In this document: piece after piece, positions 55,324 to 63,888 of the stretch | Layout of the letters: every line of letters starts with the position of its first letter | Position numbering within the stretch: the stretch's first letter is position 1 | NCBI RefSeq assembly: GCF_044003965.1 | Contig: NZ_JBAWKC010000001.1 | Coordinates: 62,001-126,000, forward strand | Source of the DNA: Yeosuana aquiaggeris | GTDB taxonomy: Bacteria > Bacteroidota > Bacteroidia > Flavobacteriales > Flavobacteriaceae | DNA: 64,000 nt | Direction of reading: 5' to 3' | The notes under the pieces: model-generated | Databases searched by the model: none | Seen by the model: the letters and a program-made list of their open reading frames with translations, nothing else | What the model was told of the DNA's origin: nothing | Translations under genes and position numbers: made by a program

Positions 55324-55359
55324 TTTTAATTTATAATATTTTACAGATCAGAACATTTA

Positions 55360-56694
55360 TCAGTCATAAACCGGAACCGCTCGCTTTTCCCATTTTTTAA
55401 GCTTTCTTTTCAATTTCTTTTCAATCGAAAGATCTTTTCCTATTAGATTATTATTTTCAGAAACATCCTGAACCACATTGAACAATTCATATTTACCGCT
55501 TCTATATTTAATAAGCTTCCAGTTACCGGACATTATAGCTGCATACTGGTCCTCATAACTTCTGTAAAAATACAGGTCCCGGGATCTCAGCTTTTCCCCT
55601 TTCATTTCGGGTAAGAGGCTTATGCCTTGGATCTCCTGATACTTGTAAGTTTTATTGGAGGCTATTTCTGCGAGTGTCGGGAAAACATCTATGGTTTGAA
55701 TGGGGGTATCCGAAACCGACCCAGGTGTTGTTACACCAGGATAATAAACCAAAAACGGGACTCTGGAACCTCCTTCTCCCAGCGTATTTCCACCGATTTT
55801 ACCTCCAGATAAGGGAGCATTGCTAAAGAATCCTCCCTGATCGGAGATTACAAATACTACTGTATTTTTATCAATTCCTTTACCCTTCAAAGCCTCTCTG
55901 ACCCTACCAACCGATTCATCCATGCTGGTAACCATTGCCGCGTATATCGCCTCCTTTTCATTATAGCCTTTTTTCAGGTACTTCTCAACCAGGTCTTTTC
56001 TGCCAACATGCGGTGAATGCACGTTATAGTACCAAAGCGACATCATAAATGGCTCTTCCCGATCGTATCCGGCAATAAAATTTACGGCTTTGTCCGTCAA
56101 TACATCGGTAAGGTATTCGTCGGTATAATCTTCCAGTAAATTATCCTTAAAAAAGTCTGGATAGTAACTTTTTGGATGACCCCAATTACCCGTCCCGTAC
56201 ATCTCATCAAAGCCCTGATAAATAGGATAATAAGGTTCATGACCCAAATGCCATTTCCCGATAAACATATTGAAGTACCCCTGTTCTTTTAAAACCTCCG
56301 CATAGGTTACTTCTTCCAGTGGAAGCCAATTTATGGAAGGCATATTGGCAGGATCATTTTTCCAGTAATTATATTTCTTATCACTAGTCCCATCACGGTT
56401 TTCCGGTTCGATATGGCGGGGCATTTCCAAACGAATTGCTTCTTTTCCTGTCAGAAGGCTGGCTCTGCTTGGACTGCATGTAGGGGTGGGTATATAAGCC
56501 CTCGTAAACTCCATTCCATCAATTTTCAATTGGTCAATATTGGGAGTGTAAAATTTATCATTTCTGAAACCGACATCTGACCAGCCCCAATCATCAACAA
56601 ATAGCAATACAATATTAGGACTTGACTGTCCCATTAGCCTGGGCATCAAAAGTATATTAAAAAGTATGATAAGGATTACAATATTATTCTTCAT
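55360..56694 (-). CDS. S1 family sulfatase
   Basis: The 444-residue enzyme has a short signal peptide (LFNILLMPRLMGQ). The formylglycine site is CSPSR (Cys 73, PTCSPSRASLLTGK). VLLFVDDWGWSDVGFRND, MFIGKWHLGHEPYYP, LWYYNVHSPHVGRKDLV, VFVISDQGGFFSNAPLSGGK and EGGSRVPFLVYYPGV match the iduronate/choline sulfatase-like branch of S1. It is the first gene after susD, separated by a hairpin. Confidence 0.93.
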   Translation of the reverse strand: MKNNIVILIILFNILLMPRLMGQSSPNIVLLFVDDWGWSDVGFRNDKFYTPNIDQLKIDGMEFTRAYIPTPTCSPSRASLLTGKEAIRLEMPRHIEPENRDGTSDKKYNYWKNDPANMPSINWLPLEEVTYAEVLKEQGYFNMFIGKWHLGHEPYYPIYQGFDEMYGTGNWGHPKSYYPDFFKDNLLEDYTDEYLTDVLTDKAVNFIAGYDREEPFMMSLWYYNVHSPHVGRKDLVEKYLKKGYNEKEAIYAAMVTSMDESVGRVREALKGKGIDKNTVVFVISDQGGFFSNAPLSGGKIGGNTLGEGGSRVPFLVYYPGVTTPGSVSDTPIQTIDVFPTLAEIASNKTYKYQEIQGISLLPEMKGEKLRSRDLYFYRSYEDQYAAIMSGNWKLIKYRSGKYELFNVVQDVSENNNLIGKDLSIEKKLKRKLKKWEKRAVPVYD

Positions 56695-56714
56695 CTCAAT
56701 TTCATAAAATTACT

Positions 56715-56758
56715 AAAAAGCTATGCTAAGTCAAATAAATAAACTCTGCATAGCTTTT
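56715..56758 (-). terminator. Intra-operon attenuating hairpin after susD
   Basis: An 11-bp stem AAAAGCTATGC (56,716-56,726) with GCATAGCTTTT (56,748-56,758), loop 21 nt, and a short T run on the minus strand, lies between the susD stop and the sulfatase start. It can reduce transcription into the downstream sulfatase genes or protect the susCD mRNA. Confidence 0.6.
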
Positions 56759-56783
56759 ATTGCTACTAACTCAAATTATTTTT

Positions 56784-58427
56784 CTAGTACCCTGGATTTG
56801 GGTCAAGATTTGAATTTAAATCAATTTGCTGCAATGGTATTGGAAACCATACCTTCTCTTTTTTCCAGTTTTGTTGCAACAAAGTTACACTTCCATTATA
56901 TGCTCCATTGTTTGGATCCAGTGAATTTACAGTCTCATCGTATATATTGAATCGTGCCAGGTCTATTCTGCGCCAGATCTCAAAGCAAAGCTCTCTTGAA
57001 CGTTCTTCCTGTAATTCTTTAACAAAATCTGAATTAAAATACGCTGTGTTCAAATCATCAACTATTGCCGGGGCAATTACAGACCGTTGACGCAGTTCTG
57101 TCAAAACGGCTCTCGCTCCAGGCTCATCTCCCGTAAAATACAGTGCCTCTGCACGGAGTAAGAGAATATCTCCATACCTTAATAAAGGGAAAGAAATTCC
57201 TGATGCCCATGGCGCATATGATTTCTGCGATGGATCTTTCACCCGGTACTTACCTACACTCATTGTGCCATTATTTTTCCCTGGTAGGGGACGTGGCTGG
57301 TAATACCTAATCCCGTCAATTTCTAGCACTTCAAGTACATTGGCATTCCCTCCTATATTTCCGGACACATTATGACTGAAGCGAAAATCACCTGTATTAT
57401 AAAGATCATATAGTTCTCCTGTTGGGCGAGTCCAACCCGAGCCACCACCGAGATTAGGAGAATTTCCCTGCGGAATAAAGTTATTTACTACTATAGTAAT
57501 TACTTGTTGCGTAGCATCTGATGACCCTTCAGCAGACATCATTACCTCCTCAGCTTGCGCAGTTTTGGTTGATTCCCTGAAAAGACGATCATAGTTTGCT
57601 GTCAGAGTATATCCGCTGTTAGCTACAATATCTGCTGATATAGTTACCGCTTTGGTATAACTGGCCGCTGCATCAACCCAGGCAAAACTATTGGGCGCAT
57701 AACCAAAATCACTAAGCCCATTGGTTTTCATACTTGCCAGGTAGGTATGAGTCTTTACCAACAATCCACCTGCTGTCCATTTATTAACACTTGCTGCTAA
57801 TGGTCCTCTGTCCAGAAGATTTTCATAAGCGAATTCATAGTCTGAAATGATCTGGGCATAAACCTCCTGTACAGGTTTCCTTGCCATAAGAGGGTCATCA
57901 TCCGTTTTCGTATAAACCGGTATGGCCCCATGCATCATGGAGAGCATCATATGATAGAAGCCCCTTAAAAGTTTAGCTTCAGCTTCAATTTCAACTTTCC
58001 GAGTCGCCGAAAAATCTCCATCCGGTATATTTGGTAAGTTTTCAAGAAGACTGTTTGCGCGTCCAATACCTGCGTATAGAAAAAACCAGGCATTATTGAT
58101 CTCAGGGTCCTGACTGGTGAAAGCGCCTGTTCCAAAATTTGCCGCTCTTCTGTTGGCTAAATTGGATGGAACAACGCCTTCACCTGTTCCGCCAACCAAC
58201 ATCTCATACAGGTCTCTTCTGAATGAGGAAGCATTACCTGCTCCCTGAATATCACCTGCAGTCAGCGTATTATAAACACCCACTAAGGCTATTTCTGCAT
58301 CTTGCGCAGATTGATAGAAATTTTCAGGTGCTGTAAAAGAATATGGGGTTGGTTCCAATACATCTTGACAAGATGTGACTGCTAGAAACAATCCAAAAAT
58401 TGTTAGATATTTAATATAATTTTTCAT
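56784..58427 (-). CDS. SusD-like glycan-binding lipoprotein (RagB/SusD)
   Basis: The 547-residue protein has lipobox Cys 20 (VTSCQD), placing it on the outer-membrane surface. The first residues of the mature part (PTPYSFTAPENFYQSAQDAEIALVG) and the TPR-like helices (EIEAEAKLLRGFYHMMLSMM) match SusD_RagB, and the C-terminal region has YGDILLLRAEALYFTGD, LCFEIWRRIDLARFN and WFPIPLQQIDLNSNLDPNPGY. It captures oligosaccharide and closes the SusC pore. It starts 11 bp after susC. Confidence 0.95.
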   Translation of the reverse strand: MKNYIKYLTIFGLFLAVTSCQDVLEPTPYSFTAPENFYQSAQDAEIALVGVYNTLTAGDIQGAGNASSFRRDLYEMLVGGTGEGVVPSNLANRRAANFGTGAFTSQDPEINNAWFFLYAGIGRANSLLENLPNIPDGDFSATRKVEIEAEAKLLRGFYHMMLSMMHGAIPVYTKTDDDPLMARKPVQEVYAQIISDYEFAYENLLDRGPLAASVNKWTAGGLLVKTHTYLASMKTNGLSDFGYAPNSFAWVDAAASYTKAVTISADIVANSGYTLTANYDRLFRESTKTAQAEEVMMSAEGSSDATQQVITIVVNNFIPQGNSPNLGGGSGWTRPTGELYDLYNTGDFRFSHNVSGNIGGNANVLEVLEIDGIRYYQPRPLPGKNNGTMSVGKYRVKDPSQKSYAPWASGISFPLLRYGDILLLRAEALYFTGDEPGARAVLTELRQRSVIAPAIVDDLNTAYFNSDFVKELQEERSRELCFEIWRRIDLARFNIYDETVNSLDPNNGAYNGSVTLLQQNWKKEKVWFPIPLQQIDLNSNLDPNPGY

Positions 58428-58438
58428 AGTTATTATTA

Positions 58439-61400
58439 TTAAAATGTTGCTTTAAGACTAAAAGTAAAATTCCTGGACCTTGGATAGGCTATTCGATCGA
58501 AACCTGTAAGCAATGGGTTATTAAAATTAACTTCAGGATCCCATCCGGTGTATTTAGTCCAGGTCACTAAATTATTCCCAATAAGATTAAACTTTAGGGA
58601 ATCTATACCCATTTTATCAGTGATGCTCTTTGGAAGTTTGTAACCTAAAGAAACAGTCCTTAATCTAAGATAAGACCCATCCTCCACATAATAAGAAGAG
58701 GCGATTTGTGGATCGAGTGAACCGTAAGCGGGAGCTTCATTACTAAGGTTCTCTGGGGTCCAGTGATTATCAAAATAGTTTTGATCAATGTTCATCCATT
58801 CTGCAACTCCATTAAGTCTAACTTTGGAGGCGTTGTAGAGATCATTACCATAGGACCACTGAAAAAATACAGACAAATCCCAGTTCTTGTAGGTGAAGGC
58901 ATTGTTTATACCTCCGAAATGTACCGGGTTGCTTTTACCAATAACTTCCCTGTCTTCATCATTAATAAAGCCGTCACCATTAGTGTCTTCATACTTCATT
59001 CTACCAGGAAGCGCTGTTCCAGAATAAACAGGGAGTCCATCCTTTAATATATAATTTCTGCTTTCGTGAGGGATACTGGGGTCACTATTGTTATCCCATG
59101 TAAAATCATCGATTTGGTAGATCCCATCAAAAACATAACCGAACATGGTTCCTATTGGCTGCCCCACTATTACTCTACCTACATTGTCTTGCCAGCCTCC
59201 TCCAGTGTTGACAGGAATAAATTCAGCCCCTCCAAGATCTTTCACCTCATTTTTGTTGAAAGAGATGTTAAAATCTGTTCTCCATGAAAAATCATTTTTA
59301 TTAATATTAAATGATGATATTTGTAACTCAACACCATTATTATCAATTCTACCTATGTTTTGCCATTGTGAGTTAAATCCGCTTTGTGCCGGAATTGGCG
59401 CATTTAACAATAGGTCTGTGGTTATTTTTTTATAAATGTCTGCGCTTAAGGTTAAACTACCTCCAAAAAGTCCCAGGTCAATACCTGCATTAAACTGGTT
59501 CGTCACCTCCCACTTCAAATCTGGGTTGGGAAGTGAGGACGGTGCAAGACCAAAAATAAGATTATCATTGCTTGCATAGAAAGCCGGATCCAGCTGGGCC
59601 AGGTATGTGTATGGAGGAATACGCTCATTACCTGTAGCGCCGTAACTCAATCTCAGTTTTAAATTAGAAATAGATTCTACCCCTTGCATAAAAGCCTCAT
59701 CAGACACTTTCCAACCTAAGGCCGCAGAGGGGAAATACCCCCATCTGTTTCCCTCACCAAATTTATCAGACCCATCTGCTCTAATACTTCCTGTTAAAAG
59801 GTATCGATTGAAGAGTGTGTAATTAACCCTTCCCAGATATGATAGTCTGTTAGTACTCCATCTTTGTGTAGAATATAGACTAACTCCGGTTCCTACACTT
59901 ATATTATTAACACCAGTAGTCTGATTTTCGAAACCTACAACCTCGTTTTCGAAGTCTTCAAAATTATAATGATAAATCTCAAAAGCACCCATGGCATCAA
60001 TTTTGTGATCCGAGCCAAAAGATTTTTTGTAGTGTAACTGTGAAGAATGATTTATCGAGTAAGTATTTACTTCCTTCACCCTTGCACGGCCATTCTGAAG
60101 CCTACCCCATGAAGTTTCCGAGCTGTAAAACTCCTTTACTTTAGAATGGCTAATGTTTCCCCCTAAGAGGCCTGTGTATATTAAATTATCTGTAATCTTA
60201 AAGTCCAAATTGAAGCTGGATATTAATCTTAGCACACTGGTTGTTTTATCAGATTCTTTGATCAATGTCAGTGGACTAATAAATGCATCATCTGTCAAGT
60301 CTACGTCATTAGTTGTAATATCCCAGGGGTTTGCAATCAAAAGTTGCTGAGTAATACCTGTAAAGCTGTTGGGGCCACCACTGTTGGCTATTCCACTTAG
60401 AACCGAATAGGAACCATTGGAAGTAAAACCAAGGGTCAGCCTTTTGTTTACATCACTTTTAATCCTTAATCTTAAATTATACTGGTCGAAATCGTTATTA
60501 ACGATAAGTCCTTCCTGGTTAAGGTAACCTAGTCCTGCAGAATAACTCGTTGTTTTTGTACCTCCGTTCATGGACAGCTGATGCTGCTGTGTTATACCTG
60601 TTCTTAAGGCCTCATCCTGCCAATCATATGATCTCAATTCATCAAAATTTCTAGGTGTATCGAATATCCCATCGTTATTTGTATCCTGATTCAAGAATTG
60701 AGTATTCCCCCTCTCTTCCTGGTATAACAAATACTGAGATGCTGATAATACCGGCATCTTCTTTATAGCATTTGAAACTCCTATATTGTATGTGTAATCC
60801 ACATTCATACGTCCATCTGATCCTGACTTTGTAGTTACAATAACAACCCCATTTGCACCTCTTGACCCATAAATAGCAGTAGCAGAGGCATCTTTCAATA
60901 CTTCAATTGACTCTATATCAGCCGGGTTGATCCCTGATAAAGGATTGATTCTTGACTGTGAAGAGCCTGTACTTGCGACCTCATCATAATTCACGTCAAT
61001 TTGAACACCGTCTATCACAAAAAGTGGAGATGATGTACCGTTTATGGAAGTCTGCCCTCTAACGACTATATTAGTTCCGCCTCCAGGCTCACCCGAATCC
61101 GAAGATATCTGAACACCAGACATTCTACCTTGCATTGCCGAAAAAACATCGGCAGTTTGAGATTCCATCAGCGTCTTTGATTTCACACCAGCCAAAGAAC
61201 CAGTTAAATCGCTTCTCTTTTGTGTTCCGTACCCAATTAGCACAACTTCGTCCAACTTCGCAATATCTACTTGTAAATTGATCTGCAGGTTGGATCCCGC
61301 TTTAACTTCCATTGTTTGATATCCAGTGTATGAAATCAAAAGCATAACATCCTGGCTATTCACAGATAGTTTAAATAAACCATCTATGTCAGAAATGGTT

Positions 61401-61555
61401 CCATTAGTGGTTCCTTTAACCAGCACCGTTGCGCCTAATAAGGGATCACCTGTTTCATTGTCCCTCACAACTCCACTAACTTCCACCTGAGCCATGACAT
61501 CATTTGCCCCAGCCAGGGTAAAAAGTAAAAAAAATAATAATAGTTTAGTTCTCAT
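58439..61555 (-). CDS. SusC-like TonB-dependent outer-membrane transporter
   Basis: The 1038-residue transporter has a signal peptide, an N-terminal carboxypeptidase-regulatory-like domain (VEVSGVVRDNETGDPLLGATVLVKG to about residue 110), TonB-contact segment (VVLIGYGTQKRSDLTGSL), plug (INPLSGINPADIESIEVLKDASATAIYG) and a 22-strand-type barrel ending YPRSRNFTFSLKATF. With SusD it imports PUL oligosaccharides using TonB energy. It is second in the long minus operon, 36 bp after GH110 gene 2. Confidence 0.96.
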   Translation of the reverse strand: MRTKLLLFFLLFTLAGANDVMAQVEVSGVVRDNETGDPLLGATVLVKGTTNGTISDIDGLFKLSVNSQDVMLLISYTGYQTMEVKAGSNLQINLQVDIAKLDEVVLIGYGTQKRSDLTGSLAGVKSKTLMESQTADVFSAMQGRMSGVQISSDSGEPGGGTNIVVRGQTSINGTSSPLFVIDGVQIDVNYDEVASTGSSQSRINPLSGINPADIESIEVLKDASATAIYGSRGANGVVIVTTKSGSDGRMNVDYTYNIGVSNAIKKMPVLSASQYLLYQEERGNTQFLNQDTNNDGIFDTPRNFDELRSYDWQDEALRTGITQQHQLSMNGGTKTTSYSAGLGYLNQEGLIVNNDFDQYNLRLRIKSDVNKRLTLGFTSNGSYSVLSGIANSGGPNSFTGITQQLLIANPWDITTNDVDLTDDAFISPLTLIKESDKTTSVLRLISSFNLDFKITDNLIYTGLLGGNISHSKVKEFYSSETSWGRLQNGRARVKEVNTYSINHSSQLHYKKSFGSDHKIDAMGAFEIYHYNFEDFENEVVGFENQTTGVNNISVGTGVSLYSTQRWSTNRLSYLGRVNYTLFNRYLLTGSIRADGSDKFGEGNRWGYFPSAALGWKVSDEAFMQGVESISNLKLRLSYGATGNERIPPYTYLAQLDPAFYASNDNLIFGLAPSSLPNPDLKWEVTNQFNAGIDLGLFGGSLTLSADIYKKITTDLLLNAPIPAQSGFNSQWQNIGRIDNNGVELQISSFNINKNDFSWRTDFNISFNKNEVKDLGGAEFIPVNTGGGWQDNVGRVIVGQPIGTMFGYVFDGIYQIDDFTWDNNSDPSIPHESRNYILKDGLPVYSGTALPGRMKYEDTNGDGFINDEDREVIGKSNPVHFGGINNAFTYKNWDLSVFFQWSYGNDLYNASKVRLNGVAEWMNIDQNYFDNHWTPENLSNEAPAYGSLDPQIASSYYVEDGSYLRLRTVSLGYKLPKSITDKMGIDSLKFNLIGNNLVTWTKYTGWDPEVNFNNPLLTGFDRIAYPRSRNFTFSLKATF

Positions 61556-61591
61556 AATTTCAGTTTAAATTAGTTTATTTAGATAGTCATG

Positions 61592-63487
61592 TTATTCTAT
61601 TTCTGTACCTGTATCTGTGTCTAACGAAAGATTCACATACTCTCCCGTTAATAATTTATAGGTATTGTCTTTTATAGTCACGTTTTTACAATGGTTAATT
61701 TTCAGGTTTGGCTCATTCGGAAAGATGGGGTCATAAGCATCCGTTTGTATTACTCTATTTGACTGGAAGGTTAAACCATCAACTGACTCAGCATTCAAAA
61801 CAGGCGAATCGAAAGTGTAAAAATCATTGTTTCTAATGATGATATCCTTGTGATAATAACCTTGACCTTTATTTTCACTTAATTCCTGTTCTGGATCTAT
61901 AAGTAAGATTGCCTGTTTATTTCCTCCATGTAAATTATTTACGAACTGGTTATTCTCTATAATGAGGCTGTCACATGGTCCAGATTCGTTCCATAATTTA
62001 AGATCTCCAGACATGCGCATAGCTGCCATTTGGGAAGAGATGAAATTGTTTCGAACCTCAACTTTCCGTGAGGTAGAAATTAGAAACCCTCTTGCCCTGT
62101 TATTTCTTACTGTATTGTTTTCAATTTTTGCAGAAGCATGCCAGGAAACGTTATCAATACCATCATACTCCTGAGCGATCTCCTTTATAGACTTGTTAAA
62201 GCTCAAAATCGATACTTTTTCATTAATTCGCTTGACGTCCTCTATGATCAAAATTTCAGATTTAGAAAGAAGAGTATGCTGATCTACAATTCGAACAGTA
62301 TCTCCTTTTGCCCCAAAGAAATAATCTTTTTGATGAGGATGATACGTTTCATATGCGATTTGGTTATCACCTATGATTTTTTTAACTCTGGCGTATGTTC
62401 CATGAATATTGATAGCATCGTCCAACATATTTTCGAATGTGCAATTCTTAATTGTTATCATGCCTTTACAGTTGCAAAAATGTGTAGCATCTGCATTTGT
62501 AGTTACCAAACGCTTACTGCCTTCTCTTAAAACAACATTGAAACTATCAAGTGTAATATCTGTAGATCTTTCGGCTATTAAGCCCATAGCCCCTGCGTGA
62601 TAAACATTGATATTTTTAAACAATAAGTCTTTTGATTTGAATACTCGAAATCCTGGATTTTCTCTGTTATTAAGATACTCTCCTTTTGAAATAAAAACTG
62701 ATCCTACTGGAGGAACCAACTTATATTTTGAACTAAGGCGGACAGTACTATCCTTTAATGCTTTTGCCTCAAAGAAAAAGCTATTGTCAAATCCGCTGTA
62801 CAAACCATGTTTGTAAATAGGGGCTTTCGTAGAACTGTCCCATATAATATTCTGACCCAGCCTTTGATGATACTTTTCCTGTTTTGCGTACCTGTACCCA
62901 AAATTTTGTTCATATGGCGAATCTTCTCTTTCAATGGTTAAATAAATACGGTTATCATCAACCAAATAGGGTGTTTCCATCTGCAGATCAAAAGTCTTAG
63001 CATTGGAATCATTTCTAACTACTGTACCCTGGGCAAAAAATGGAACTTCCCAGTCAATACTTAAATCTGAAACCGTTATGTTATTACTTTCTTCAATAAT
63101 AAATGGTAACATTTTTCCATGAAATATAAAATCCGAACCACCACCATCAATATGAAAATTCTTAAAATTGAAAATTGGGAAAGGAGTTCTTTTCAAACCA
63201 TTATCATTATTTGTTATAGCAGTATAAAAGTCTGGGGCGTAGGTAGGATAAAAGTGATACGTTCCTTTAGGAAACCTAATACCTTGATAACCTTCTTTTT
63301 TGCATTTTTCTAAAGCTTCAACAACTATAGGCGTAACATCTTTAGCCTCAGCAATCCCAGAATCGCTAAGGTCATAGTATTTCAAGGATGTATTTTGTTT
63401 TCCTTTATTTGAATTTGATACATTCCCCAAAAGAAAAATACTTGCTATAGCAATAAATAATATGGTTACAAATAATGTTTTTTTCAT
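61592..63487 (-). CDS. GH110-type alpha-1,3-galactosidase (beta-helix) 2
   Basis: The 631-residue protein has a signal peptide (IAIASIFLLGNVSNS), then a GH110-type beta-helix: IRFPKGTYHFYPTYAPDFY, FHIDGGGSDFIFHGKMLPF, DLSIDWEVPFFAQGTV, TNADATHFCNCKGMITIKNC and ENMLDDAINIHGTYARVK, with the conserved Asp-Asp. It is a closer relative of GH110 gene 1 than of the other beta-helix proteins. It likely releases alpha-1,3-galactose in the periplasm. It is the first gene of the main operon and lies directly upstream of susC, so it should be strongly induced with transport. Confidence 0.87.
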   Translation of the reverse strand: MKKTLFVTILFIAIASIFLLGNVSNSNKGKQNTSLKYYDLSDSGIAEAKDVTPIVVEALEKCKKEGYQGIRFPKGTYHFYPTYAPDFYTAITNNDNGLKRTPFPIFNFKNFHIDGGGSDFIFHGKMLPFIIEESNNITVSDLSIDWEVPFFAQGTVVRNDSNAKTFDLQMETPYLVDDNRIYLTIEREDSPYEQNFGYRYAKQEKYHQRLGQNIIWDSSTKAPIYKHGLYSGFDNSFFFEAKALKDSTVRLSSKYKLVPPVGSVFISKGEYLNNRENPGFRVFKSKDLLFKNINVYHAGAMGLIAERSTDITLDSFNVVLREGSKRLVTTNADATHFCNCKGMITIKNCTFENMLDDAINIHGTYARVKKIIGDNQIAYETYHPHQKDYFFGAKGDTVRIVDQHTLLSKSEILIIEDVKRINEKVSILSFNKSIKEIAQEYDGIDNVSWHASAKIENNTVRNNRARGFLISTSRKVEVRNNFISSQMAAMRMSGDLKLWNESGPCDSLIIENNQFVNNLHGGNKQAILLIDPEQELSENKGQGYYHKDIIIRNNDFYTFDSPVLNAESVDGLTFQSNRVIQTDAYDPIFPNEPNLKINHCKNVTIKDNTYKLLTGEYVNLSLDTDTGTEIE

Positions 63488-63536
63488 ATATGAAATTTTA
63501 AAGCAGAATTGAACTTAAAGCGTTTAATGCCTTTTG

Positions 63537-63544
63537 TAAAGTTA
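63537..63544 (-). promoter_or_regulatory. -7-like element of the main PUL operon
   Basis: Minus strand TAACTTTA, one base off TAnnTTTG, exactly 32 bp downstream of the proximal half-site at 63,576 and 50 bp before the GH110 gene 2 start. Confidence 0.5.
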
Positions 63545-63575
63545 AAATATTGTTAATTCGTAACGTAAAACGATT

Positions 63576-63601
63576 GTAACATGATTATTCAAGTTTGTAA
63601 C
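63576..63601 (-). promoter_or_regulatory. Candidate HTCS operator of the main PUL operon
   Basis: Plus-strand GTAAC at 63,576-63,580 and 63,597-63,601 (minus strand TGTTACAA, TGTTACAAA) are exactly 21 bp apart. A further GTAAC at 63,560-63,564 sits 16 bp away and may be chance. The spacing to the -7-like box equals that of the left operon. Confidence 0.6.
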
Positions 63602-63625
63602 ATTTTTTAAAATCCTTATCAATAT

Positions 63626-63651
63626 GTTACAAAATTGGAATCATTTGTTAC
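63626..63651 (+). promoter_or_regulatory. Second, oppositely oriented GTTAC direct repeat
   Basis: Plus-strand GTTAC at 63,626-63,630 and 63,647-63,651, both followed by AAAA, are again 21 bp apart but point toward the plus strand. It may be an extra upstream activator site or serve a plus-strand transcript to the right; I see no good -7 at the expected place. Confidence 0.5.
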
Positions 63652-63807
63652 AAAATCAACAGTTGTATGCAAGGAAATTATGTGAATCAATCCAGATCTT
63701 TGGCAGACTTTCAATAATGACTGTTGTATTTGGGTATCACAGATGAAGAAATACAAGAAATAGAACTAGAACTAAATTATAGACTTCATCATGCAAATTT
63801 TGTGCAA

Positions 63808-63888
63808 ATGAAAACAAAAAAAGACCTTAAATTGCTTGAAAGTCTTTCTGTCATTGGTGGAGAAGATGGGGCTGGAGACCATCAATAA
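63808..63888 (+). CDS. Possible short peptide with Gly-Gly motif, or gene remnant
   Basis: An ATG at 63,808 gives 26 residues with a leader-like start (MKTKKDLKLLESLSVIGG) and a short tail EDGAGDHQ. The same frame stays open upstream to a stop at 63,715-63,717 (GITDEEIQEIELELNYRLHH), so it could equally be the C-terminal remnant of a degraded gene. The Gly-Gly resembles double-glycine leaders, but the tail is too short for a typical bacteriocin. No clear ribosome binding site. Confidence 0.3.
   Translation: MKTKKDLKLLESLSVIGGEDGAGDHQ

Noticed and set aside
63560..63564. Fifth GTAAC half-site as part of the operator
   Set aside because: Its spacing to the next half-site is 16 bp, not 21, so it is likely chance in this sequence context.
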